A program made the position numbers and the translations under genes. A DNA stretch of 26,267 nucleotides. Origin: an uncultured Selenomonadales bacterium (GTDB lineage: Bacteria > Bacillota > Negativicutes > Selenomonadales > Selenomonadaceae). Under the pieces are notes generated by a model. The model did not search any database and was not told the origin of the DNA. It saw only the letters and a list, made by a program, of their open reading frames with translations. The stretch is taken from NCBI GenBank assembly GCA_937877655.1, contig CALFJC010000108.1, positions 1 to 26,267 on the forward strand, given 5' to 3'. Positions within the stretch are counted from its first letter, which is position 1. Every line of letters begins with the position of its first letter. Below are positions 1 to 8,351 of this stretch, one piece after another.

Positions 1-631
1 TTTTCCGCGCAACGACAATCACGACGCCTGCAGGTCCGAGATTTTTTTGAACGCCCGCATAAATCAGCGAAAATTTTTTGAAGTCGACGGGGCGGCTCAA
101 CATATCGCTGGACATATCGGCGAAAAGCGGAACATTTCCCGTTTCGGGGACGTAATGAAATTCGGTGCCGTAAATTGTATTGTTGTAGCAAATGTGGAGA
201 TAAGCGGCGTTCGGATTTATTTTCAATTCGTCTTGGCGCGGGACGCGGCGGAAATTTTCTTCTTTAGTCGAGGCGGCAATTTCTCCGACGCCCAAAATAT
301 TTGCTTCTTTGTAAGCGTTGCTTGAAAAAGTTCCGCTTAAAACATACGCGCCGGGATTTTTTTTCGTGGCGAAGTTCAAGGGAATCATGGCAAATTGCAA
401 CGACGCGCCGCCTTGAATAAAAAGAACTTCGTAATCGTCGCCGAGCCCCATAAGCTCCAAAATATCAGCCTTCGCTTGGTTGTGAACTTTTTCGTAAGGC
501 TTTGAACGATGACTTATTTCGATAATCGACATGCCCGAATTGTCGAAGTTCAAAAATTCGGCTTGCGCCTCCTGCAAAACTTCGAGCGGCAAAGTCGCGG
601 GACCGGGATTGAAATTGTAAACTCTCTTCAT
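1..631 (-). CDS. serC: Phosphoserine aminotransferase, N-terminal 210 residues (cut by window edge)
   Basis: PLP-dependent transaminase that converts 3-phosphohydroxypyruvate and glutamate to phosphoserine in serine synthesis (and acts in the pyridoxal phosphate route in some bacteria); cytosolic. The reading frame starts MKRVYNFNPGPATLPLEVL, the typical SerC opening, and continues with the family's SHRSKPY and FIQGGASLQFAMIPLN stretches. It includes YAGVQKNLGPAGV, where the lysine is the expected PLP Schiff-base residue, and it runs off the left edge near residue 210 of about 360. The ATG at 631 is preceded by GGAGGAG at a good distance. The upstream gene on the same strand is the prepilin peptidase, with a separate promoter candidate between them. 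Identity is from motif recognition. Confidence 0.95.
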   Translation of the reverse strand, partial: MKRVYNFNPGPATLPLEVLQEAQAEFLNFDNSGMSIIEISHRSKPYEKVHNQAKADILELMGLGDDYEVLFIQGGASLQFAMIPLNFATKKNPGAYVLSGTFSSNAYKEANILGVGEIAASTKEENFRRVPRQDELKINPNAAYLHICYNNTIYGTEFHYVPETGNVPLFADMSSDMLSRPVDFKKFSLIYAGVQKNLGPAGVVIVVARK

Positions 632-656
632 GAAATCTCCTCCAAAATTTTTTTCC

Positions 657-685
657 ATTCTATCAGCCGAAAAATTTTTTCGCAA
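657..685 (-). promoter_or_regulatory. Candidate serC promoter
   Basis: On the minus strand, TTGCGA (685-680), 17 bases, then TAGAAT (662-657) preceded by TGA, giving an extended -10. It lies about 25 bases upstream of the serC start. Confidence 0.5.
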
Positions 686-720
686 CGTGTAACAGTTTTG
701 AAGCGATGAATCGGCAAAAA

Positions 721-1311
721 TCATTTTGCAAGCAAAAAATAAATTGCCGTGAGTGCGAAATAAGGTCCGTAAGCAAAAAAAGATTTGCGGTCTTTTTGCT
801 TGGCTAAAATCATTAAAATCGCCGCGAGTCCGCCGAAAATCGTTCCGAACAAAACAACGTTTAACAAATTTTCCGCGCCAAACCACAAACCGAGCGCGAA
901 AATTAATTTTATATCGCCGCCGCCGAGTGCTCCTTTGGAAATTATCGAGAGCAATAAAAAAATTCCGCCGCCGATTATCGCCGCCAAAAAATTTTCCTGT
1001 AAAACCGAGTTTTGATAAGAAAAGACGGCTCCGATAACGGCAAGCGGCAAAGTCATTGCGTCGAAGAGCATATATTGTTCAAAATCCGTGATTGACATCA
1101 AAATCAGCAAAAAAAATGCCGCCATTAACCAAAAATTATTTGTGAGATTGAATAAAACGGCGAGTGAAACGAATAAAATCCATTTACGAAAACGCGAGCG
1201 GCTTAAAATTTCGTTCGGGAAAGTTAATTCGGAGCAATTCAGATACAATTTATCAATCCAAAACGAGCTCGCGCAGGTTAAAACGGCACTCAAAATAATT
1301 TTAACGAACAT
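721..1311 (-). CDS. A24-family prepilin peptidase, minimal form
   Basis: Membrane aspartyl protease of the type IV prepilin peptidase family, which cleaves leader peptides of type IV pilins and related pseudopilins. The 196-residue protein is very hydrophobic with about six membrane segments. Both family motifs are visible: an Asp in SITDFEQYMLFD (near residue 78) and the GxGD-type motif GALGGGDIKL (near residue 133), which hold the two catalytic aspartates. The cysteine-bearing N-terminal methyltransferase domain of full-length PilD-type enzymes is not evident, so this is a short form closer to the stand-alone peptidases. No pilin or secretion gene is visible in the window, so its substrate is unknown. 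A promoter candidate lies about 30 bases upstream. Confidence 0.85.
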   Translation of the reverse strand: MFVKIILSAVLTCASSFWIDKLYLNCSELTFPNEILSRSRFRKWILFVSLAVLFNLTNNFWLMAAFFLLILMSITDFEQYMLFDAMTLPLAVIGAVFSYQNSVLQENFLAAIIGGGIFLLLSIISKGALGGGDIKLIFALGLWFGAENLLNVVLFGTIFGGLAAILMILAKQKDRKSFFAYGPYFALTAIYFLLAK

Positions 1312-1339
1312 AATTCATCACCAACATTCTTTTTTGAGG

Positions 1340-1368
1340 ATTATAACACGAAAAAATTGCCCTTCCAA
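1340..1368 (-). promoter_or_regulatory. Candidate promoter of the prepilin peptidase gene
   Basis: On the minus strand, TTGGAA (1368-1363), 17 bases, then TATAAT (1345-1340) preceded by TGT (extended -10). The -35 lies inside the glycerate kinase terminator hairpin, so one gene ends as the next begins. Confidence 0.6.
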
Positions 1369-1380
1369 AAGCGGAGGGGC
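1345..1380 (-). terminator. Rho-independent terminator after glycerate kinase
   Basis: An 8-bp stem (1359-1366 with 1373-1380, one G-U pair) and a six-base loop are followed on the minus strand by AATTTTTT. It sits 33 bases beyond the glycerate kinase stop. Confidence 0.7.
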
Positions 1381-1412
1381 ATTTTATTAAACATCAACCG
1401 TCAAAAAAATTT

Positions 1413-2531
1413 TCATCGAGATATTTTGAGTAGTTTGATAATCTGCGCGGAAGTTTCGGCGATATTTTTTTCGGCGACAGATTTTTTCATGGCTTCCTGC
1501 AAAGTCATCGGCGACCGCAAAATAGAAAATGCCGCGTCAAGTCCCGCGTCTTCCGAAATATCAGCGACACTTCCGCCGAGCCCGATTGTTAAAATTTTCG
1601 GGTTGAGTTTCTTCGCCAATTTCGCAACGCCTGACGGAGCTTTTCCCTGCGCGGTTTGAAAGTCCAATTTCCCTTCGCCCGTTATCAAAACGTCGGCAGT
1701 TTTTAAATCTTCCGCAATGTTCAAAGCGTCCAAAACCAGTTCGACGCCGGGCAAGAGTTCAGCATTTAGAAATGCTCTGAATGCAAAGCCCAAACCGCCC
1801 GCCGCGCCGTCGCCGGGAACAGATTTTTTTTCGAGCTTTAAAAACTTCGCGCCGAGTTCACCGAAATTTTTTATCCAAGCGTCCATTTTCCGAACAATTT
1901 CGGGCGTCGCGCCTTTCTGCGGAGCATAAACCGCCGAGCAACCGTTTTCGCCCGTCAAAGGATTTGTCACGTCGCAAGCAATTCTGAATTTGCACTCGCG
2001 CAATTCGGGCAAAACATTTGAATCGTCAATCGAAGAAATTTTTTCCAAGTCGCGTCCGAAAATCCCGCCGTCAAATTTAAAACCAAGCGCAGTGAGCATG
2101 CCAAGCCCGCAATCATTTGTCGCCGAGCCGCCGATACCGATAACAAAATCACGGCAACCGTCCGCAATCGCAATTTTTATAATTTCGCCGACGCCGTAAG
2201 TTGTGGTGTTGAGCGGGTTGCGTTTATCTTCGGGGACAAGCGGAAGCCCCGCCGCATTTGCCATTTCGATAACCGCCAATTTTTTTTCCAAAACTTCGCC
2301 GAACTCCGCAGAAATTTTTCCGCCGAGCGGATCTGTAACTTCGACCGATTTTAATTTTCCGCCGAGCCCCGCAATTATCGCCCGACAAGTTCCCTCGCCG
2401 CCGTCAGCCAAAGGAAAAACTTTAATCTGCGCGGTCGGCAGAATTTTTAAAATTCCTTCGCGAGCCGCCGCGCCCGCTTCCAAACTTGTCAATGATCCTT
2501 TTAAGCTGTCTATCGCCACGATAATTTTCAT
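1413..2531 (-). CDS. glxK: Glycerate kinase (GlxK/GarK family)
   Basis: Phosphorylates D-glycerate with ATP, feeding glycerate from glyoxylate, sugar-acid or serine breakdown into glycolysis; cytosolic. The 372-residue protein is full length for the bacterial type I family. It begins MKIIVAIDSLKGSLTS, followed by PLADGGEGT near residue 40, DPLGG near 75, and the glycine-rich GIGGSATNDCGLGML near 130, all family hallmarks. The ATG at 2531 follows GGAGG. Directly upstream (2591-2743) is the 5' remnant of a second glycerate kinase gene. A hairpin terminator follows the stop. The exact product (2- or 3-phosphoglycerate) cannot be decided from sequence, so the symbol is a family label. Confidence 0.93.
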   Translation of the reverse strand: MKIIVAIDSLKGSLTSLEAGAAAREGILKILPTAQIKVFPLADGGEGTCRAIIAGLGGKLKSVEVTDPLGGKISAEFGEVLEKKLAVIEMANAAGLPLVPEDKRNPLNTTTYGVGEIIKIAIADGCRDFVIGIGGSATNDCGLGMLTALGFKFDGGIFGRDLEKISSIDDSNVLPELRECKFRIACDVTNPLTGENGCSAVYAPQKGATPEIVRKMDAWIKNFGELGAKFLKLEKKSVPGDGAAGGLGFAFRAFLNAELLPGVELVLDALNIAEDLKTADVLITGEGKLDFQTAQGKAPSGVAKLAKKLNPKILTIGLGGSVADISEDAGLDAAFSILRSPMTLQEAMKKSVAEKNIAETSAQIIKLLKISR

Positions 2532-2590
2532 TCAAAAAACCTCCAAAAAAATCGTGCTCGGGACGAATTATTTTTTGAAATTAATTTTAT

Positions 2591-2743
2591 TCAACCAACA
2601 AATTTCTTGCCGCCGTCAGCCAACGGAAAAACTTTAATCTGCGCGGACGGCAAAATTTTTAAAATTCCTTCGCGAGCCGCCGCGCCCGCCTCCAAACTCG
2701 TCAACGATCCTTTCAAGCTGTCAATCGCTACAATTATTTTCAT
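2591..2743 (-). pseudogene. 5' remnant of a second glycerate kinase gene (50 codons)
   Basis: The frame from ATG 2743 gives the same first 45 residues as the intact glycerate kinase except Thr to Ser in ILPSAQIKVF. It then diverges after LADGG into KKFVG and a TGA stop at 2591. Over the roughly 133 shared bases, 11 differ and 10 of those are silent. That pattern points to a once-functional paralogue that later lost its remainder, not a fresh copy. It still has GGAGG before the ATG. The sensor-kinase terminator lies immediately upstream, so transcription would need read-through. It could still make a 50-residue peptide, but no function is suggested. Confidence 0.85.
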
Positions 2744-2756
2744 TTCAAAATCCTCC

Positions 2757-2780
2757 AAAAAAATCCCCGCGATTGGGGAT
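2757..2780 (-). terminator. Terminator after the sensor kinase gene
   Basis: ATCCCC (2763-2768) pairs with GGGGAT (2775-2780) around a six-base loop. On the minus strand the hairpin is followed by seven T (2763-2757). It begins three bases past the kinase stop codon. Flanking A and T runs lengthen the stem and could make it work in both directions. Confidence 0.75.
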
Positions 2781-2782
2781 TT

Positions 2783-4075
2783 TTATTTTTTAAGATTAAC
2801 TTTCAGCTCGACCGTGAACTTTGTACCTTCGCCGAGCTTTGACTCGACAAAAATGTTTCCGTCATGAATTTTTACAATTTCGTAGGCAATCGCCAAACCA
2901 AGCCCGTTGCCGCCCATTTCTCGCGACCGCGCTTTGTCGACACGATAAAACCTGTCAAAAACTTTACCCAAATCTTCGGGCGCAATTCCTATTCCGTTAT
3001 CTATGACAGAAAAAATTGCGCGTTTTCCGTCCGAATCATCAATCTCGACAAGCACTGCGCCGCCTTCGGGCGTGTACTTTATCGCGTTGTCAACCAAAAT
3101 TATCGCCAGCTGTTTAATTTTCTGCTCGTCGGCATTTATCATAACCTTGTTGAAATGTTCGCCCATGAGTCGGATATTTTTTTTCTCGGCAAGCGGAATC
3201 ATTGTTCGGACAACTTGCTTTAATATCTCCGCCAAGTCCAGCCGCTGAATTTTAACTTTCAAAGCGTTGTTGTCACTGCGAGCCACCATCAACAAATCGC
3301 TGACAAGGTTTGTCATTTTTTTGACTTCGCTTTTGACATCTTCAAGCACTTGTCGCAGAAAAGGATTTTGTATCGAAGGATCCGCCAATAAAAGTTCCGC
3401 CGAAGACATCAAAACCGCAAGCGGCGTCCGCAATTCGTGAGAAGCATCCGCCGCGAATTGTTTTTGTTTGTCGTAAGCTTCTTTCAGCGGAATAATCGCT
3501 CTGCCCGCCATGTAGTAGCCGCCGGCAGAGGCGATTAACAGCGCAACGAAACCCAAAACAACTTGCGCATAAGTGGCTTTTCTCAAGCCCGAATAAAGCG
3601 CAGTGACATCTTTTCCGATATAAAGCGTCTGAACAGTATTTCCCGCGATAATTTTTTTTGAAGTCATCATTACGGTTGAAAGTTGCCCGGTTTCGTTGGT
3701 GTGCTGAAAAACTTCGACTTCGCCTTCCACAATGCTCCAACTTTCGATAACGTCGAGAACAAAAGTTTCCAAACGAAAAGACGCCCGATCAAAACGCAAA
3801 AGCTGTTTATTCTCGCTGAAAATGTAGAAAAATAATCTGTCGTTGACGCTTTTGTAGTAGCGATTTTCATCGACGGCGGCATTCGGATTTTTAAGGTAAA
3901 AAATTTGAGTCTCGGCGACACCGTTGGCGGCGTCGGAAAGTTCCTGCGCCTGCTCGGAGAACATTGACCAATTCATAGCCATATGAACGACGGAAATAAT
4001 CAACACCAGAAAAAGGCTCATAATCAGCGCGTAGGCAAAAGCAAGTTGGCGGCGACTGCGCCCGAACATTTCCAA
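2783..4075 (-). CDS. Membrane sensor histidine kinase
   Basis: Two-component sensor that autophosphorylates on histidine and passes phosphate to the adjacent OmpR-type regulator. In the 430-residue protein, a membrane segment at about 11-32 is followed by an extracytoplasmic region to about 165 and a second membrane segment at about 168-190. Then come the H-box FAADASHELRTPLAVL (His213), the N-box LVDNAIKY (Asn330), the G1 box DNGIGIAPEDLG, the F-box VFDRFYRVDK and the G2 box GGNGLGLA. No clear HAMP domain is seen. The start is uncertain: TTG 4075 has GAGG nine bases upstream, while ATG 4069 is two codons in. The 28-base gap from the regulator gene is filled by a repeat unit that also supplies the GAGG. 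The signal sensed is not evident. Confidence 0.93.
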   Translation of the reverse strand: MEMFGRSRRQLAFAYALIMSLFLVLIISVVHMAMNWSMFSEQAQELSDAANGVAETQIFYLKNPNAAVDENRYYKSVNDRLFFYIFSENKQLLRFDRASFRLETFVLDVIESWSIVEGEVEVFQHTNETGQLSTVMMTSKKIIAGNTVQTLYIGKDVTALYSGLRKATYAQVVLGFVALLIASAGGYYMAGRAIIPLKEAYDKQKQFAADASHELRTPLAVLMSSAELLLADPSIQNPFLRQVLEDVKSEVKKMTNLVSDLLMVARSDNNALKVKIQRLDLAEILKQVVRTMIPLAEKKNIRLMGEHFNKVMINADEQKIKQLAIILVDNAIKYTPEGGAVLVEIDDSDGKRAIFSVIDNGIGIAPEDLGKVFDRFYRVDKARSREMGGNGLGLAIAYEIVKIHDGNIFVESKLGEGTKFTVELKVNLKK

Positions 4076-4100
4076 TTCTTAATTCCTCATTCCAAATTGC
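4070..4100 (-). repeat. AATTAGGAATT-family repeat remnant between regulator and kinase
   Basis: The minus strand reads AATTTGGAATGAGG then AATTAAGAATTGGAA, a degenerate run of the same unit found at 13261-13295 and 25224-25303. It fills the gap between the two-component genes and contains the kinase's likely ribosome-binding site and TTG start. Confidence 0.6.
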
Positions 4101-4103
4101 TTT

Positions 4104-4778
4104 TCAAGCTTCAAGACGATAGCCGATACCGCGCACGGTTTTAATCGCAATGTTGCCGTCAACGTCCATAAGTTTTTTGCGCAAAATCTTCATGTAAGAA
4201 TCGATGTTGTTGGAAGTGATGTCGCGTTCAAGTCCCCAAATTCTGTCCAAAATAATGTCGCGGGGCACGACGACGCCGAGATTTTGTGCAAGCAAGTCGA
4301 AGATTTGAAACTCACGCGGCGAGAGCTGAATCACTTGATCTTTGCGCATTAAAATTTTTGTTGTGCGGTTGAGAGTGAACTCGCCGATTTCAATAACTTC
4401 CTGCTGAATTTTTTGCGTGGAACGTCTGCCGAGTGCGCGAAGACGAGCCAAAAGTTCATCAAACTCAAACGGCTTAACCAAATAATCATCCGCGCCGGCG
4501 TCAAGACCCATAACTCGATCCTCAACGGTATCTTTTGCCGTCAACATGATAATTGCTCTTTCGTAACCTGCCTCGCGCAGTTGTCGGCAAGCGTCGATAC
4601 CCGAAACATTCGGCATCATCCAATCCAAAATCAAAATATCGTACTCGGAGTACATTGCGTATTCAAAAATGTCCCCGCCGTTGGTTATCCACTCGACGTT
4701 AAATTTATTTTGCTGAAGCATGTACTCAATCAATTTGCCGAGACGGCTGTCGTCTTCGGCGAGCAGAATCCTCATCAT
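4104..4778 (-). CDS. OmpR/PhoB-family response regulator
   Basis: DNA-binding response regulator, 224 residues, partner of the downstream sensor kinase. The receiver domain opens MMRILLAEDDSRLG (acidic Asp9/Asp10), carries the phospho-acceptor Asp52 in ILILDWMMP, the switch Thr in IIMLTAKD and the conserved Lys in DDYLVKPFEF. The winged-helix domain ends with the typical AIKTVRGIGYRLEA. I chose ATG 4778 because AGGAG lies ten bases upstream and the -10 box at 4814-4809 would lie inside any longer version. The regulator is first in the operon, followed by the kinase. The promoter faces away from dnaE. Confidence 0.93.
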   Translation of the reverse strand: MMRILLAEDDSRLGKLIEYMLQQNKFNVEWITNGGDIFEYAMYSEYDILILDWMMPNVSGIDACRQLREAGYERAIIMLTAKDTVEDRVMGLDAGADDYLVKPFEFDELLARLRALGRRSTQKIQQEVIEIGEFTLNRTTKILMRKDQVIQLSPREFQIFDLLAQNLGVVVPRDIILDRIWGLERDITSNNIDSYMKILRKKLMDVDGNIAIKTVRGIGYRLEA

Positions 4779-4808
4779 CTGTCGAACACTCCTAAAAATT
4801 TTTTCATG

Positions 4809-4837
4809 ATTATAACAGGTAATTTCAAAAAGCACAA
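4809..4837 (-). promoter_or_regulatory. Candidate promoter of the two-component operon
   Basis: On the minus strand, TTGTGC (4837-4832), 17 bases, then TATAAT (4814-4809) preceded by TGT (extended -10). The -35 is weak but the -10 is consensus. It is divergent from the dnaE promoter, and the two -35 boxes are about 24 bases apart. Confidence 0.6.
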
Positions 4838-4860
4838 AAAAATTTCCTCCGCAATTTTTA

Positions 4861-4889
4861 TTGAAGAACCTGCGCGGCTTTGATATAAT
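4861..4889 (+). promoter_or_regulatory. Candidate dnaE promoter
   Basis: TTGAAG (4861-4866), 17 bases, then TATAAT (4884-4889) preceded by TGA (extended -10). The dnaE ribosome-binding site CGGAGGG begins about 15 bases downstream, so the leader is very short. Confidence 0.7.
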
Positions 4890-4916
4890 CACCAAAAAAT
4901 TTTCGGAGGGATTTTC

Positions 4917-7900
4917 ATGGACGAAAAAAATTTTGTGCATTTGCATGTTCACACAGAATACAGCTTACTCGACGGCGCGGCTCGCATTAACGATCTCCTC
5001 GACGCCGCAAAAAATTTCGGCATGACTTCCCTTGCAATAACGGATCACGGCACAATGTACGGCGTCATCGATTTTTACAAGGCGGCGAAAAAACGCGGCA
5101 TCAAACCGATTATCGGCTGTGAAGTTTATGTCGCGCCCGAATCTCGTTTGGACAGAGAAGAAATTGACGGCGTAAAATATTTTCATCTGATTTTGCTTGC
5201 CGAAAACAATACGGGTTACAAAAATTTGATAAAGCTGGCGACTCTGGCGGGCACCGAAGGTTTTTATTATCGTCCGCGTGTCGACAAGGAAATTTTGCGC
5301 AAATATCACGAAGGACTTATTGCCTTGAGCGCGTGCGTTGCCGGAGAAATTCCCCGCGCAATTCTTCAAAACAATTTTTCTCACGCCGAAAAACTTATTC
5401 AAGAGTACGTTGAAATTTTCGGGCGCGAGAATTTTTTTTTGGAAATACAAAATCACGGGCTCGATTCCGAAAAAAAAGTTCGTGACGCGCTGAAAATTTT
5501 TTCTGCCGAATTAAATATTCCGCTTGTCGCAACCAACGATTCGCATTACGTCCGCCGCGAAGACAGCGAGTTTCATGATTTGTTGCTGTGCATTCAGACA
5601 AATAAAACTCTGCATGACGAAAACCGCTTGAAATTTTCTTCCGACGATTATTATCTGAAATCCGCCGCGCAGATGCGAGAACTTTTTTCCGACACGCCCG
5701 AAGCTTGCGACAACACTTTGAAAATCGCTGCCCGTTGCAACGTCGAAATTGAGTTTGGAAAATTTCAAATGCCCGAATTTCCTCTGCCCGAAAATTATTC
5801 CGAAGCCGCCGATTATCTGCGCGAACTCTGTTATAAAAAAATTTCCGCCCGCTACGAAATTTTGACGGACGAAATAAAAGCGCGGCTCGATTATGAACTG
5901 AAAATTATTCACGACATGGGTTATGACGGCTATTTTTTGATCGTTTGGGACTTCATAAATTTTGCGCGGCAAAAAAAAATTCCCGTCGGACCGGGACGCG
6001 GCTCGGCGGCTGGCAGTCTTGTCGCCTATGTTTTGGAAATTACGGAGCTCGACCCGCTGAAATACAATTTGCTCTTTGAAAGATTTTTGAATCCCGAACG
6101 CGTCACGCTCCCCGATATTGACGTTGATCTTTGTTACATTCGCCGCGATGAAGTTATTGAATACGTCCGCAATCGTTACGGCACGGATCATGTTTCGCAA
6201 ATCGCAACTTTCGGGACGTTACAGGCGAAGGCGGCTATTCGTGACGTTGTAAGAGTTTTGAATCTTCCTTATTCCGAAGGCTCGCGGCTCGTCAAAATGA
6301 TCCCGAACGTTTTAAATATTTCTCTCGACGACGCGCTGAAGAAATCCAAAGATCTGCGCGGCGAATACGAAAACAATCCCGACTCAAAAAAAATTTTGGA
6401 CTTTGCAAAAAAATTGGAAGGGCTCCCGCGCCATTTATCGGTTCACGCGGCGGGCGTCGTCATTTCAAAATTGCCGCTCGATGAAATTGTTCCGCTACAA
6501 CTTTCAAACGGGGTGCTCGTCACGCAATACGACAAAGACAAAATCGAAGAGCTCGGACTTTTGAAAATGGATTTTCTCGGCTTGCGGACGTTGACGATAA
6601 TTGCGGAGACATTGTCCGACATAAAAAAATCACGCGGCGTCGAAATTAATTTGTCAAAAATTCCTTTGCGTGACGAAAAGACAGCAAAAATGTTATCGGC
6701 GGGCGACACGGGCGCGATTTTTCAAATGGAATCGGCGGGAATGACGGCGTTGGTTAAAGAATTGCAACCGGAAGGTTTTGAAGATTTAATTCCGACAGTC
6801 GCGTTGTATCGACCGGGACCTTTGGGCTCCGGCATGGTTGAAGATTTTATCGCGGGCAGACACGGAAAAAAAATCACGAATTATCTTCACCCGAAACTTG
6901 AGCCGATTTTGAAAGAAACTTTCGGCGTGATTTTGTATCAGGAACAGGTAATGCAAATCGTTCAAACATTGGCAGGCTTTACATTGGGGCAAGCAGACAT
7001 TTTGCGGCGGGCAATGGGCAAAAAGAAGGCAGAAATTTTGTTGGCGCAGAAAGAAAATTTTTTGCAGGGCTGCGAATCAAACGGCGTCGAAAAAATTTTG
7101 GCAGAAAAAATTTTTGAACTGCTGACGCACTTTGCGGATTACGGCTTTAATAAATCGCACTCGGCGGCTTACGGACTTTTGGCGTGGCAGACGGCTTATC
7201 TGAAGGCGCATTATCCCGCGGAATTTATGGCGGCGATGATGTCGGGCACGCAGGACGTTGACAAAATCACGGCTTACATAGAACTTGCGCGGCGAATGAA
7301 AATAAAAGTTTTGGCACCCGACATAAATTTGAGCGCGGCGCATTTCACGATTGACAAAGGCGCGATTCGTTTCGGCTTGTCGGCGATAAAGACGATTGGC
7401 GAGGCGGCGACGGAAAATATCATTTACGAGCGGGAACAGGGCGGAGTTTTTAAATCGCTGACAAATTTTTGCGGGCGCGTGGATTTAAAAAATTTCACGC
7501 GGCGCGGGCTGGAAAATTTGATAAAGAGCGGAGCATTTGACGGTTTGGACAATCGGCGGGCGACTTTGCTTGAAATGCTTGATTCGGCAATGGCGGCGGG
7601 TTCGCAAATGCGCAGGGAGCGGCAAAGCGGAGCGATAAATCTTTTCGGCGAAGAAGAATTCATTGCACCCGTTGAAAAAATTTCTGCCGTCGAATGTTCC
7701 AAAAAAGAAATTCTTGCTTGGGAAAAGGAGACGCTCGGTTTTTATCTTTCGGGACATCCCCTTGAAGATTTTCGCGACAAACTTTCCGATTTGACTTCGA
7801 GCACGGCGATTAACGACGGGAAATTTTTAAATAAGCGCGTGAAAGTCGGCGGCGTTATCACGGAGGCGCGAAGAATCACGACAAAACGCGGCGACACAAT

Positions 7901-8297
7901 GGCTTATCTCAAGCTTGAAGATTTCGACGGCGTGATTGACGTTACAGTTTTTCCGAACGTTTTTTATCGGACTTTGAACGTCGCGTTGCTTGATGAAATT
8001 GTTGTTGTCGAAGGGCGCGGCGACAGCAACAGTGATACGAATCAAATTTTGGCAGAAAAAATTATTCGGGCTGAAGATTATGTTCCCGACTTTTGGCTGA
8101 CGATACCCGCGCAGATTGAAAATTCGGAGACGTTTGACAAGCTGAAAAAAATTTTTGCCGAAAACGCGGGCGACAGTAAAATTTTTTTAAACAGGCGCGG
8201 CGTCTGGAAAAAAATCGGCGCAAAAATTTCCGACAGTTTTTCTCTGCGAGAGGAATTAAAACTTTTGCTAGGCAATGAAAATGTTCGTACATATTAA
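4917..8297 (+). CDS. dnaE: DNA polymerase III alpha subunit (DnaE)
   Basis: Replicative C-family DNA polymerase, 1126 residues, close to the usual DnaE length. The N-terminal PHP domain begins HLHVHTEYSLLDG (His8, His10, His12). The polymerase core has GPGRGSAAGSLVAY near residue 358, the catalytic pair Asp400/Asp402 in LPDIDVDLCY and a further acidic site in KMDFLGLRT near 550. FNKSHSAAYGLLAWQTAYLK is the family's conserved palm/finger segment. The C-terminal third carries the helix-hairpin-helix region and an OB fold (VKVGGVITEARRI). There is no separate 3'-5' exonuclease insertion, so it is DnaE, not PolC. ATG 4917 follows CGGAGGG. Transcribed alone from its own promoter, it converges on sbcC at a shared hairpin. 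Confidence 0.97.
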   Translation: MDEKNFVHLHVHTEYSLLDGAARINDLLDAAKNFGMTSLAITDHGTMYGVIDFYKAAKKRGIKPIIGCEVYVAPESRLDREEIDGVKYFHLILLAENNTGYKNLIKLATLAGTEGFYYRPRVDKEILRKYHEGLIALSACVAGEIPRAILQNNFSHAEKLIQEYVEIFGRENFFLEIQNHGLDSEKKVRDALKIFSAELNIPLVATNDSHYVRREDSEFHDLLLCIQTNKTLHDENRLKFSSDDYYLKSAAQMRELFSDTPEACDNTLKIAARCNVEIEFGKFQMPEFPLPENYSEAADYLRELCYKKISARYEILTDEIKARLDYELKIIHDMGYDGYFLIVWDFINFARQKKIPVGPGRGSAAGSLVAYVLEITELDPLKYNLLFERFLNPERVTLPDIDVDLCYIRRDEVIEYVRNRYGTDHVSQIATFGTLQAKAAIRDVVRVLNLPYSEGSRLVKMIPNVLNISLDDALKKSKDLRGEYENNPDSKKILDFAKKLEGLPRHLSVHAAGVVISKLPLDEIVPLQLSNGVLVTQYDKDKIEELGLLKMDFLGLRTLTIIAETLSDIKKSRGVEINLSKIPLRDEKTAKMLSAGDTGAIFQMESAGMTALVKELQPEGFEDLIPTVALYRPGPLGSGMVEDFIAGRHGKKITNYLHPKLEPILKETFGVILYQEQVMQIVQTLAGFTLGQADILRRAMGKKKAEILLAQKENFLQGCESNGVEKILAEKIFELLTHFADYGFNKSHSAAYGLLAWQTAYLKAHYPAEFMAAMMSGTQDVDKITAYIELARRMKIKVLAPDINLSAAHFTIDKGAIRFGLSAIKTIGEAATENIIYEREQGGVFKSLTNFCGRVDLKNFTRRGLENLIKSGAFDGLDNRRATLLEMLDSAMAAGSQMRRERQSGAINLFGEEEFIAPVEKISAVECSKKEILAWEKETLGFYLSGHPLEDFRDKLSDLTSSTAINDGKFLNKRVKVGGVITEARRITTKRGDTMAYLKLEDFDGVIDVTVFPNVFYRTLNVALLDEIVVVEGRGDSNSDTNQILAEKIIRAEDYVPDFWLTIPAQIENSETFDKLKKIFAENAGDSKIFLNRRGVWKKIGAKISDSFSLREELKLLLGNENVRTY

Positions 8298-8302
8298 AAA
8301 AT

Positions 8303-8335
8303 CCCCATCCGATTTTGGAGGGGGAAATTTTTTTT
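8303..8335. terminator. Bidirectional terminator between dnaE and sbcC
   Basis: CCCCATCC pairs with GGAGGGGG (one mismatch) around GATTTT. It is followed by a long T run on the plus strand and flanked by six A on the other side, so it serves both converging genes. Confidence 0.8.
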
Positions 8336-8351
8336 GCTTATAAAAATTTTT

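Noticed and set aside
2607..2867. Plus-strand frame over the glycerate kinase remnant, resembling the one over the intact gene
   Set aside because: The resemblance only mirrors the duplicated minus-strand glycerate kinase sequence.
4778..4952. 58-codon N-terminal extension of the response regulator
   Set aside because: It spans both divergent promoters and the dnaE start; ATG 4778 has a ribosome-binding site and matches the family start.
4965..6200. Minus-strand frames of 163 and 229 codons opposite dnaE
   Set aside because: Shadows of dnaE; the sequences are low-complexity Phe/Arg-rich with no motif.
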